From NCBI GenBank assembly GCA_947588665.1, contig CANPYU010000089.1, positions 1 through 5,156 of the forward strand: DNA of 5,156 bases. Reading direction: 5' to 3'. Source of the stretch: an uncultured Bacilli bacterium. Lineage in GTDB: Bacteria; Bacillota_I; Bacilli_A; RF39; UBA660. Position numbers and translations under genes: made by a program. Position 1 is the first letter of the stretch, and every line of letters starts with the position of its first letter. The notes beneath the pieces were generated by a model. It did no database searches, had not been told where the DNA came from, and saw only the letters and a program-made list of their open reading frames with translations. Shown here piece by piece: positions 1-5,156 of the stretch.

Positions 1-280
1 CCCTTACAAATTCATCTTCACTATCATGAGAATAATCCGCATTCATCTCCATAGGTAACTTATAAAACATCATATGCTCTGGAGTACATTCTACAATTTT
101 TCCTGTTTTAGTTGTTATTTTTACAACTCTACCTTCATAATTGCTTTCTATTAATTTTTCTGCAACCTCAAAATTAGTTTTACCAAAACCAACTCCACTT
201 AAAATTAAATCTCCATCTTTTACATTCTCAATCGCTTTAACCCCATCTGAGGTAACAACTTTTGTTCCTGGTATTAAACA
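1..280 (-). other. Intein N-terminal splicing domain (Hint fold) inside pcrA, truncated by the window edge
   Basis: From Cys245 of the pcrA frame the protein stops resembling a helicase and matches the start of an intein. Block A begins CLIPGTKVVTSDGVKAIENV and continues to KDGDLIL (residues 245-271), with the nucleophilic Cys1 and the typical GTxV, DG and GD positions. Block B is present as GKIVECTPEHMMF (304-316), with the TxxH pair at Thr310 and His313, which are intein residues 66 and 69. The insertion lies in helicase motif III between Gln244 and the expected Ser of GDxxQSIY, so Ser would be the +1 extein residue. Insertion at an ATP-site motif is the common habit of inteins. The last 24 residues seen, up to Arg337, show no LAGLIDADG motif. 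The C-terminal blocks F and G (His-Asn at the junction) and any homing endonuclease are outside the window, so the size and splicing competence are unknown. A hedgehog-like or bacterial intein-like domain is less likely, because the insertion sits precisely in a conserved helicase site. Confidence 0.9.
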
Positions 281-1012
281 TTGATTAACATCTCCCACTA
301 CAAATATATTTTTATGTTCATCTGCAAGCATCTTACTTAATTTATATTGTACTTCATTTGTATCTTGATACTCATCTATTAATATATATTTATAATGATC
401 TTGATACTTTTTTAAAATTTCACTATTTTCTTTAAATAATTTAACAGGTAAAGAAAGTAAATCATCAAAATCCACACTGTTGTTCCGTCTCAAAACTTTT
501 TCATACTCTTGATATATTGGAATAACTTGTTTTTCAATCGCTGTTACAAAAAACTTATCAATTTCCATATCTGTTAATAATTCATTTTTAATAAAACTAA
601 TTTTATTTCTAACATAATAAGGACTTATTTCTTTTGGGTCAACATTTAAATTTTTCATAATCCTTTTAATCAAACTTAAAATATCTTCACTATCAATAAT
701 TGTAAAATTCTTAGCCATACCTAAAGATTCTAAATTTTCTCTAATTACTTTAAGTCCAAAAGAATGAAAAGTTCCCACAAAAACATGATTATCAGGCACT
801 AAAACATTTAATCTTTCCCGCATTTCTTTAGCCGCTTTATTGGTAAATGTAATAGCTAGAATATTATAATCACTTATTCCCGTTTCCATTAAATGAGCTA
901 TTCTAGTTGTTAAAACTTTAGTTTTCCCAGATCCAGCTCCCGCAATAACTAAACAAGGACCATCTATATGATTTACTGCTTCTATTTGTCTTTCGTTTAA
1001 ATTACTATTCAT
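1..1012 (-). CDS. pcrA: PcrA/UvrD-type superfamily 1A DNA helicase, N-terminal part, interrupted by an intein
   Basis: This is an ATP-dependent 3'-5' DNA helicase of the UvrD/PcrA/Rep family, which acts in the cytoplasm in repair, replication restart and removal of RecA or stalled polymerase. The frame is open from ATG 1012 to the window edge, giving 337 codons. Visible motifs are the Q-motif LNERQIEAV (residues 5-13), Walker A GAGSGKT (25-31), motif Ia TFTNKAAKEM (55-64), motif Ib GTFHSF (80-85), DFDDL (181-185), Walker B LIDEYQDTN (211-219) and the start of motif III, VVGDVNQ (238-244). After Gln244, where the family has SIYRWRGA, the frame continues into an intein (Cys245 onward). Domains 1B, 2A and 2B lie beyond the window. 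I chose ATG 1012 because it gives the usual short leader before the Q-motif and follows a GGTGG site 5 nt upstream. An in-frame ATG at 1030 would add six residues (MKVVVV). Rep or UvrD are alternative names; PcrA is favoured by the Gram-positive setting. Confidence 0.93.
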   Translation of the reverse strand, partial: MNSNLNERQIEAVNHIDGPCLVIAGAGSGKTKVLTTRIAHLMETGISDYNILAITFTNKAAKEMRERLNVLVPDNHVFVGTFHSFGLKVIRENLESLGMAKNFTIIDSEDILSLIKRIMKNLNVDPKEISPYYVRNKISFIKNELLTDMEIDKFFVTAIEKQVIPIYQEYEKVLRRNNSVDFDDLLSLPVKLFKENSEILKKYQDHYKYILIDEYQDTNEVQYKLSKMLADEHKNIFVVGDVNQCLIPGTKVVTSDGVKAIENVKDGDLILSGVGFGKTNFEVAEKLIESNYEGRVVKITTKTGKIVECTPEHMMFYKLPMEMNADYSHDSEDEFVR

Positions 1013-1028
1013 TACTACCACCACTTTC

Positions 1029-1056
1029 ATTATATCAAAATATCCCTATCTTACAA
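1029..1056 (-). promoter_or_regulatory. Candidate SigA-type promoter for pcrA
   Basis: A perfect TATAAT (1034 to 1029) lies 16 bp from TTGTAA (1056 to 1051), which matches 4 of 6 bases of the -35 consensus. Transcription would start near 1022, leaving only about 10 nt before the ATG at 1012. That is short for a leader that should hold a ribosome binding site, and TATAAT is easily met by chance in such AT-rich DNA. pcrA may instead be read through from murI. Confidence 0.3.
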
Positions 1057-1067
1057 AGAATTAAACC

Positions 1068-1808
1068 TTATTTTTTGAACTTAATAACATTTAAAAACCT
1101 TTTTTCTTTTTCTAAATTATCAGTTGTATCTTTAAAAATAATTTTTTGTTTACCTTGAGATAAATTAATCATTTCTATCTTTCTTTTAAGTTCTTTCACA
1201 ACACCCTTATTACCATCATAAAAATTAACATTCCCTAAAACTTCTTTTATTTCTTCCTTTATTAAAGAATAATGTGTACAACCTAAAACAACATTAGAAA
1301 CACCTTTATAATTTTCTAAATGCTTTTTTAAATATTCTCTTATCTTTTCTCTCTCATTTTGTTCAATCAAATCAGCTAAACCTCTACACTCATAAATAAC
1401 AGTTTTATGATTATCATACTTATTATATAACTCTCTAAATTTTTTTGAATTAAGAGTTCCCTTTGTTGCTAATACCAAAGTTTTACTATCATAATTAAAA
1501 TCATACACCATTTTAATCGCTGGCTCTATTGCAATTATTGGCACCTTAAACTCTTGTCTTAAATATTCTTTACATATCGCACTCGCAGTATTACATGCTA
1601 TAACAATTATTTTACATCCTTGATCTACTAAATATTTACATACATTCCATGTAATATTTTTTAAATCTTCTTCACTTTTATCCCCATAAGGATTATTAAA
1701 TGAATCACTATAATATAAATATTGATAATTTGGAAGTTCTTTTAAAATTTCTTTTAAAACTGTGGCACCCCCAATTCCTGAATCAAATATCCCAATCATC
1801 TCATTCAT
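1068..1808 (-). CDS. murI: Glutamate racemase
   Basis: Cofactor-independent racemase that converts L-glutamate to D-glutamate in the cytoplasm for the second residue of the peptidoglycan stem peptide. At 246 residues it is slightly shorter than the usual 255-270. The Asp/Glu racemase signatures are all present: GIFDSGIGG near the N-terminus (residues 6-14, with Asp9 and Ser10), YSDSFNNPYG (33-42), the first catalytic cysteine in ACNTAS (71-76, Cys72), IEPAIK (94-99), ATKGT (114-118) and the second catalytic cysteine in GCTHY (176-180, Cys177, followed by His179). The start at 1808 is chosen over the in-frame ATG at 1799 because AGAGG sits 5 nt upstream of it. The gene starts 11 bases after the stop of the upstream unknown gene, so the two are probably co-transcribed and perhaps translationally coupled. 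No separate promoter is visible. The all-lysine end (KFKK) and shortened C-terminus look natural rather than truncated. Confidence 0.96.
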   Translation of the reverse strand: MNEMIGIFDSGIGGATVLKEILKELPNYQYLYYSDSFNNPYGDKSEEDLKNITWNVCKYLVDQGCKIIVIACNTASAICKEYLRQEFKVPIIAIEPAIKMVYDFNYDSKTLVLATKGTLNSKKFRELYNKYDNHKTVIYECRGLADLIEQNEREKIREYLKKHLENYKGVSNVVLGCTHYSLIKEEIKEVLGNVNFYDGNKGVVKELKRKIEMINLSQGKQKIIFKDTTDNLEKEKRFLNVIKFKK

Positions 1809-1813
1809 ATTAA

Positions 1814-1818
1814 CCTCT
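1814..1818 (-). promoter_or_regulatory. Ribosome binding site of murI
   Basis: AGAGG with 5 nt spacing to ATG 1808. It begins one base inside a second, adjacent in-frame TAG that follows the TAG stop of the upstream gene (tandem TAGTAG at 1822-1817). Ribosomes finishing the upstream gene would therefore stop right on this site, which favours coupling and decides for the upstream of the two possible murI starts. Confidence 0.75.
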
Positions 1819-1819
1819 A

Positions 1820-2347
1820 CTATTCTTTTTTTAAAACTCTTCTTAAATCATTATTAAGCTCATATTCTGCCTCTTTAAGTAAACTTAACTTATAATGTAT
1901 AACGGTCATTTGAGTTTCTAAACTTTTAAGTTCTTCTTTTAATAAATATTCATATTCTTTTATAATCATTTGCAATTCTTTTATATTTCTTTCTTCTTCT
2001 AATGTATAATCATTTAAATTATCTGCTATATCTTTAAAAGAATTTATTTTTAATCCCATAACATTATTAATAATAAAATTATATTCTAAATTTTGAATAT
2101 TTAAAATTGGTTTTAAACTATATAATACTTTTCCATCTTCTAAATGTATTTCATCAAAAAAATTTTCAAACTCTTCATGAACTCTTACATCCCAAAAATG
2201 TGAAGTAACTACATATATACCCTTTTCTTTTAAATTATTAACAAATATATTATATTCATTAATCGTAACAGTCTTTCTTCCATTTCTAGCATATAATGCT
2301 AAAATCGCATGAGCGATTAAAAAAGAAGGACTTAAACTTACTTCCAT
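1820..2347 (-). CDS. Unrecognised 175-residue protein with C-terminal coiled coil, in the pnp-murI operon
   Basis: I do not recognise this family. The frame is well supported: ATG 2347 has a strong GGAGG 6 nt upstream, and the gene fits tightly between pnp and murI (gaps of 16 and 11 bases) on the same strand. There is no signal peptide and no convincing membrane segment, so it is probably cytoplasmic. Residues 1-80 look like a compact mixed alpha/beta domain: a hydrophobic helix (about 8-20), a second helix (30-42), a short strand IYVV (44-47), an acidic helix around EEFENFFDEI (58-67) and a strand pair near 73-80. This order is reminiscent of a winged-helix fold, but that is only a guess. 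From about residue 115 to the end the chain is rich in Glu, Lys and Leu with heptad-like spacing, which suggests a long helix or coiled coil and oligomerisation. It ends with the basic RRVLKKE. The position next to pnp invites a role in RNA metabolism, but the sequence itself does not show one. Confidence 0.85.
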   Translation of the reverse strand: MEVSLSPSFLIAHAILALYARNGRKTVTINEYNIFVNNLKEKGIYVVTSHFWDVRVHEEFENFFDEIHLEDGKVLYSLKPILNIQNLEYNFIINNVMGLKINSFKDIADNLNDYTLEEERNIKELQMIIKEYEYLLKEELKSLETQMTVIHYKLSLLKEAEYELNNDLRRVLKKE

Positions 2348-2353
2348 GTCTTT

Positions 2354-2358
2354 CCTCC
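2354..2358 (-). promoter_or_regulatory. Strong ribosome binding site of the unknown gene
   Basis: A full GGAGG core (in TGGAGGAAAGAC) stands 6 nt before ATG 2347, inside the 16-base gap after the pnp stop codon. It is the main evidence that the downstream frame is a translated gene. Confidence 0.85.
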
Positions 2359-2363
2359 ATTTT

Positions 2364-4523
2364 TTATTTTTTATTTTTATTTTCTTTATTATCTTTCTTT
2401 GGTAAAGCTGCTTTTCTCGATAAATTTAAACGCCCTCGATTATCATACCCTAAAGCTTTAACCATTATTTTATCTCCAAGACTTACTATATCTTTTGGTT
2501 TATCAACTCTCTTATTATCAAGTTCCGAAACGTGTACTAAACCTTCACATCCTGGCCATAATTCTACAAAACAACCAAAATCTTCAATTTTTACTACTTT
2601 ACCAGTATATACAGCATTTATCTCTACCTCACGCACAACTTCCTCAATCATTTTTCGCGTTTTAGCAATAATTTCGGCATCTTGATGATATATAATAACT
2701 CTTCCATCATCCTCTAAATCAACTTTAACTGCATCTTTATCATTAACTGTTTTAACATTGCTAGCTTCCAAAATAATTTTAGTAATCATTTCTCCACCCC
2801 GACCAATAACATCCTTAATCTTTTCTGGATTAATTTTAAATGTATCAATCTTTGGAGCATATTTACTAAGATTTTTACGTGGTTCACTAATACAATTACC
2901 CATTACATCCAAAATTTGCAATCTTGCTTTTTTAGCCTGAGCTAAAGCTTCCTTTAATATTTTTTCAGTAACTCCTTTAATCTTAATATCCATTTGAAGT
3001 GCACAAATACCCTTTTTAGTACCTGCTACTTTAAAGTCCATATCTCCCATATGATCTTCCAAACCTTGAATATCGGTCAAAATAGTGTATTTTTTACTAT
3101 TTTCATCTTGGATAAGACCCATCGCAATCCCTGCAACAGGAGCTTTAATTGGCACTCCTGCTGCCATTAAAGAAAGACATCCTGCACAAATAGTTGCTTG
3201 ACTGCTAGATCCATTACTTTCTAATATTTCACTAACTACTCTTATTGTATAAGGAAAATCTTCTTCACTTGGAATTACCTGTGATAAAGCTCTTTCTCCA
3301 AGCGCTCCATGACCAATTTCGCGCCTTCCTGGAGCTCCATATCTTCCTGTTTCTCCTACTGAAAAAGCTGGAAAATTATAATGTAACATAAATCTCTTAG
3401 AATCTTCTAAACCGAGTCCATCAAGTATTTGATGTTCTCCAATTGCTCCTAAAGTAGTAGTAGCAAGACTCTGTGTTTCTCCTCTAGTAAAAACTGCTGA
3501 TCCATGGGTTCTTGGCAGTAAATCTATTTCACAAGATAAAGGTCTTATTTCATCCATTGCTCTTCCATCTGGTCTAATCTTTTTATCTGTAATCAATTTT
3601 CTAACTTCTTGAGCCTCTATTAAATTAACTATCTTTTCTACTTGTTTAATTTTTTCTGAAGCATCTTCCCATTCAGCATAAACTTCTGTAAAATTCTCAA
3701 TTGTTCTTGTTTTAACTTCATCAATTGCCGCATATTTTTCCAACTTATCTTTAATTTGAATTGCTTTTAACATATCACTCGTTGCAAACTCTTCTACCGC
3801 CGCTTTAACTTGAGGATCTAATTCTGCCTTTGCAAGCTCAATTTTTTCTTGACCTATCTCATCAATAATATCTTGTTCAAACTTGCATAATACTTTTATT
3901 TGTTCTTCTCCAAACATTAAAGCTTCAAGCATTTCCTTTTCACTTAACTCCTGAGCCCCAGCTTCCACCATACATATTGCATCTTTAGTACCTGCGACAG
4001 TTAAAGAAAGAGTACTTTCTTCAACTTGTTTAGCAGTTGGATTAATAACTAACTCTTTTCCAATTTTTCCTACCATCACACCTGCAACCGGACCATCAAA
4101 AGGAATTTTAGATATTCCTAAACATAAACTTGTCCCAAATAAAGCGGCCATTTCTGGACTATTATCAGGATCTACAGATAAAACTGTATTAACAACTTGT
4201 ATTTCTTGTCTTAAATTCTCATCAAACATTGGTCTAATAGGTCTATCAATTAAACGAGCAGCAAGTGTTGCCGCATCACTAGGTCTTCCTTCTCTTTTAA
4301 TAAATCCTCCAGGAATCTTACCTACTGAATAAAGTTTTTCTTGATATAAAACTTGTAAAGGAAAAAAATCCTGTTCTACAACTTCTTTACCCATCACACA
4401 AACTGATAATACTACAGTATCTCCATATCTAACAAGTACTGCCCCATCTGTTTGTTTCGCTAATTCTCCAGTCTCAACAATCAAATCTCTTCCTAAAAAA
4501 TCTAACTTAAATACCTTTTTCAT
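2364..4523 (-). CDS. pnp: Polyribonucleotide nucleotidyltransferase (polynucleotide phosphorylase)
   Basis: Phosphorolytic 3'-5' exoribonuclease that degrades RNA using phosphate, releasing nucleoside diphosphates, and can run in reverse to add tails. It acts as a ring-shaped trimer in RNA turnover. The 719 residues are normal for the family and all domains are present, numbered from ATG 4523: first RNase PH domain (about 1-135) with [10 protein letters not shown] (72-81); helical linker (about 140-310); second, catalytic RNase PH domain with FTRGETQSL (345-353), SNGSSSQ (436-442) and the [14 protein letters not shown] segment whose Asp484, Asp490, Asp494 and Asp496 include the metal-binding acids; KH domain with GRGG (574-577); S1 domain (about 628-705); and a lysine/asparagine-rich tail. 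An in-frame GTG at 4553 would add ten residues, but it lies only about 3 nt from the predicted transcript start and has no ribosome binding site. ATG 4523 follows GGTGAT (4532-4527), which pairs with the 3' end of 16S rRNA. It lies downstream of rpsO, a widespread arrangement, and leads the unknown gene-murI unit. Confidence 0.98.
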   Translation of the reverse strand: MKKVFKLDFLGRDLIVETGELAKQTDGAVLVRYGDTVVLSVCVMGKEVVEQDFFPLQVLYQEKLYSVGKIPGGFIKREGRPSDAATLAARLIDRPIRPMFDENLRQEIQVVNTVLSVDPDNSPEMAALFGTSLCLGISKIPFDGPVAGVMVGKIGKELVINPTAKQVEESTLSLTVAGTKDAICMVEAGAQELSEKEMLEALMFGEEQIKVLCKFEQDIIDEIGQEKIELAKAELDPQVKAAVEEFATSDMLKAIQIKDKLEKYAAIDEVKTRTIENFTEVYAEWEDASEKIKQVEKIVNLIEAQEVRKLITDKKIRPDGRAMDEIRPLSCEIDLLPRTHGSAVFTRGETQSLATTTLGAIGEHQILDGLGLEDSKRFMLHYNFPAFSVGETGRYGAPGRREIGHGALGERALSQVIPSEEDFPYTIRVVSEILESNGSSSQATICAGCLSLMAAGVPIKAPVAGIAMGLIQDENSKKYTILTDIQGLEDHMGDMDFKVAGTKKGICALQMDIKIKGVTEKILKEALAQAKKARLQILDVMGNCISEPRKNLSKYAPKIDTFKINPEKIKDVIGRGGEMITKIILEASNVKTVNDKDAVKVDLEDDGRVIIYHQDAEIIAKTRKMIEEVVREVEINAVYTGKVVKIEDFGCFVELWPGCEGLVHVSELDNKRVDKPKDIVSLGDKIMVKALGYDNRGRLNLSRKAALPKKDNKENKNKK

Positions 4524-4562
4524 TACATCACCATTTTCTTTCAAGTATATCACATTAATTTA

Positions 4563-4591
4563 ATTATACAATTCAAACTATTTTCTGTCAA
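4563..4591 (-). promoter_or_regulatory. Full-consensus SigA promoter driving pnp and downstream genes
   Basis: TTGACA (4591 to 4586) and TATAAT (4568 to 4563) match the consensus at all twelve bases with the optimal 17-bp spacer. Transcription should begin near 4556, giving a leader of about 33 nt before ATG 4523. The -35 box lies two bases beyond the U-tract of the rpsO terminator, so pnp appears to have its own strong promoter as well as any read-through from rpsO. Confidence 0.88.
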
Positions 4592-4593
4592 TC

Positions 4594-4623
4594 AAAAAAA
4601 GACACCTAAAATCTAGAGTGCCT
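4594..4623 (-). terminator. Intrinsic terminator after rpsO
   Basis: The RNA folds as AGGCAC, a bulged U, CUA, loop GAUUU, then UAG and GUGUCU, with one G-U pair, and is followed at once by a run of seven U (4600-4594). The first stem base is the last A of the rpsO TAA stop codon, so a ribosome at the stop could cover the stem. It should end most rpsO transcripts while allowing some read-through into pnp. Confidence 0.85.
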
Positions 4624-4892
4624 TATTTTCTTAAACCTAACTTACTAATTACATTTCTATAACTAACAACATCATTATCTTTCAAATAAGCAAGTAATTT
4701 TCTTCTCTTACCAACTTTCATTAAAAGTCCACGATTTGAATGATAATCATGTTTATGTACTTTTAAATGTTCTGTTAAATCATTGATTTCATGAGTTAAA
4801 ATTGCAATTTGTACTTCTGTCGAACCACAATCTTTATCATTTTTACCAAACTCTTTAACTAATTTAGCTTTTGTCTCTTTAGAAACTGCCAT
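4623..4892 (-). CDS. rpsO: 30S ribosomal protein S15
   Basis: Small-subunit primary binding protein that contacts the three-way junction of helices 20-22 of 16S rRNA and allows S6/S18 to bind. The 89 residues match the usual length exactly. Family positions visible include the [10 protein letters not shown] segment (21-30), the RNA-binding loop [15 protein letters not shown] (42-56) with the expected His42, Asp49 and Ser52, and the basic KRRKLLAYL stretch (62-70). The frame stays open further upstream to 4973, but those codons (rich in Leu and Arg) are leader sequence read through. ATG 4892, encoding MAVSKE, is the canonical start and is preceded by GAGGAGG with 7 nt spacing. The gene has its own promoter, a leader of about 80 nt with regulatory features, and a terminator, so it can form a monocistronic message. 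Autoregulation by S15 is known in several bacteria and is plausible here. Confidence 0.98.
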   Translation of the reverse strand: MAVSKETKAKLVKEFGKNDKDCGSTEVQIAILTHEINDLTEHLKVHKHDYHSNRGLLMKVGKRRKLLAYLKDNDVVSYRNVISKLGLRK

Positions 4893-4971
4893 TATTATTC
4901 CTCCTCTTCTATCTAATCGGTTTAATCTAAGTAATAATTTAAGGAGTAAATTAAAACTTGGAATAAACTTC
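4893..4971 (-). promoter_or_regulatory. rpsO 5' leader with putative S15 autoregulatory structure
   Basis: The leader is about 80 nt from the predicted transcript start to ATG 4892. It contains a perfect 7-bp stem (UAAUUUA, 4953-4947, with UAAAUUA, 4941-4935) that closes a five-base CUCCU loop (4946-4942). The loop is complementary to AGGAG (4905-4901) in the rpsO ribosome binding site, so a loop-to-site pseudoknot is possible. Upstream, UUAUUCC (4966-4960) is complementary over 7 bases to GGAAUAA (4901-4895), which runs from the binding site towards the start codon. S15 is known to repress its own message through leader structures in E. coli and in bacilli. That this leader binds S15 is inference. 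Confidence 0.55.
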
Positions 4972-4977
4972 AATTAC

Positions 4978-5006
4978 ATTATATTATAAACTTATTTAAA
5001 AATCAA
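4978..5006 (-). promoter_or_regulatory. SigA-type promoter of rpsO
   Basis: TTGATT (5006 to 5001, 4 of 6 bases of consensus) is separated by 17 bp from a perfect TATAAT (4983 to 4978). A second, overlapping TATAAT sits at 4988 to 4983 but with a short 12-bp spacer. Transcription should start near 4971. The promoter lies in the gap after the upstream gene's terminator, as expected for an independently expressed rpsO. Confidence 0.72.
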
Positions 5007-5068
5007 CTAAAACTTAATTATTCACACTTTTAATAGTTACAATTCACAGCTAAATGTTAAGGCATGCC

Positions 5069-5092
5069 AAAAAGCAACAAATTTATTCGTTG
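5069..5092 (-). terminator. Terminator overlapping the stop codon of the upstream gene
   Basis: CAACGAA (5092-5086) pairs with UUUGUUG (5081-5075) over 7 bp, including one G-U pair, around a UAAA tetraloop that contains the TAA stop codon. It is followed by C and five U (5073-5069). On the plus strand the same hairpin is followed by seven T (5092 is followed by the run at 5093-5099), so it could in principle work both ways. The stem is AT-rich and probably only moderately strong. Confidence 0.6.
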
Positions 5093-5156
5093 TTTTTTTG
5101 AAGCTTATTTTCTAGTATTTCTTCAATTGTATAGGGATTTCCATTTAATAATCGTA
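5083..5156 (-). CDS. C-terminal 23 codons of an unidentified protein
   Basis: The frame enters from the right edge and ends at TAA 5085-5083. It reads RLLNGNPYTIEEILENKLQK followed by NNE, a normal-looking amphipathic helical C-terminus. The coding call rests on this composition, on the strand shared with all other genes, and on a terminator placed exactly at the stop. In Bacillus the gene before rpsO is the riboflavin kinase/FAD synthetase gene, so that is one candidate, but these residues are too few for me to assign a family. Confidence 0.6.
   Translation of the reverse strand, partial: RLLNGNPYTIEEILENKLQKNNE

Noticed and set aside
2296..2685. Plus-strand open frame of 129 codons across the end of pnp and the start of the unknown gene
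   Set aside because: It is antisense to the S1 domain of pnp, is very rich in Ser, Leu and Phe as expected of a reverse-strand shadow, and has no ribosome binding site or promoter.
2758..2940. Plus-strand open frame of 60 codons inside pnp
   Set aside because: It lies wholly antisense to the KH-domain region of pnp, with no ribosome binding site, and is best explained as a shadow.
4524..4553. GTG-initiated ten-residue extension of PNPase
   Set aside because: The GTG lies about 3 nt after the predicted transcription start and has no ribosome binding site. The ATG at 4523 has GGTGAT and matches the usual PNPase N-terminus.
1068..4892. Possible mollicute genetic code (UGA as tryptophan)
   Set aside because: The four tryptophan codons checked in murI, the unknown gene and pnp are all TGG, and the frames are complete without reading through any TGA.
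4893..4973. 27-codon N-terminal extension of S15 or a leader peptide
   Set aside because: Canonical S15 starts MAVSKE at 4892 with an excellent ribosome binding site. The extension covers the regulatory leader and begins next to the predicted transcript start without a binding site.
5020..5048. Two TGTGAAT copies, 22 bp apart, just upstream of the rpsO promoter, as a possible operator
   Set aside because: Two seven-base copies in AT-rich DNA are weak evidence, the repeat is direct rather than inverted, and no regulator is suggested by the context.
5061..5068. Perfect palindrome GGCATGCC after the upstream terminator
   Set aside because: It is an isolated 8-base palindrome with no partner copy or extended symmetry. 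It stands out only because the surroundings are AT-rich.

Overview
The window comes from a low-GC (roughly 30 percent by eye), Gram-positive type bacterium, most likely a member of the Bacillota. The signs are strong purine-rich Shine-Dalgarno sites, SigA-type promoters, and an rpsO-pnp pair with its own leader. A glutamate racemase suggests that the cell makes peptidoglycan, which argues against a wall-less mollicute. The four tryptophan codons I checked are TGG and every visible stop is TAA or TAG. Nothing therefore points to UGA recoding, although no UGA stop is present to settle it.

Every gene is on the minus strand, so transcription runs from high to low coordinates. In that order: the last 23 codons of an unidentified protein with a terminator over its stop (5069-5156); an rpsO promoter and a structured leader of about 80 nt (4893-5006); rpsO for ribosomal protein S15 (4623-4892); an intrinsic terminator touching the rpsO stop codon and, two bases beyond its U-tract, a full-consensus promoter (4563-4623); pnp for polynucleotide phosphorylase (2364-4523); a 175-residue protein I do not recognise (1820-2347); murI (1068-1808); and the N-terminal part of a PcrA/UvrD-type helicase (1-1012) that runs off the window.

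The pnp, unknown gene and murI are spaced 16 and 11 bases apart and look like one transcription unit started by the pnp promoter. pcrA follows after 55 bases and may be read through, or may use a weaker promoter of its own.

The most unusual content is in pcrA. After 244 residues of normal helicase the reading frame enters a Hint/intein N-terminal splicing domain, inserted inside motif III between the conserved Gln and the expected Ser of the GDxxQSIY signature. Only 93 intein residues are in view. The second point of interest is the rpsO leader, where a perfect A-U stem presents a CUCCU loop complementary to the rpsO ribosome binding site, a plausible S15 autoregulation element. No stretch longer than 300 bases lacks a gene.
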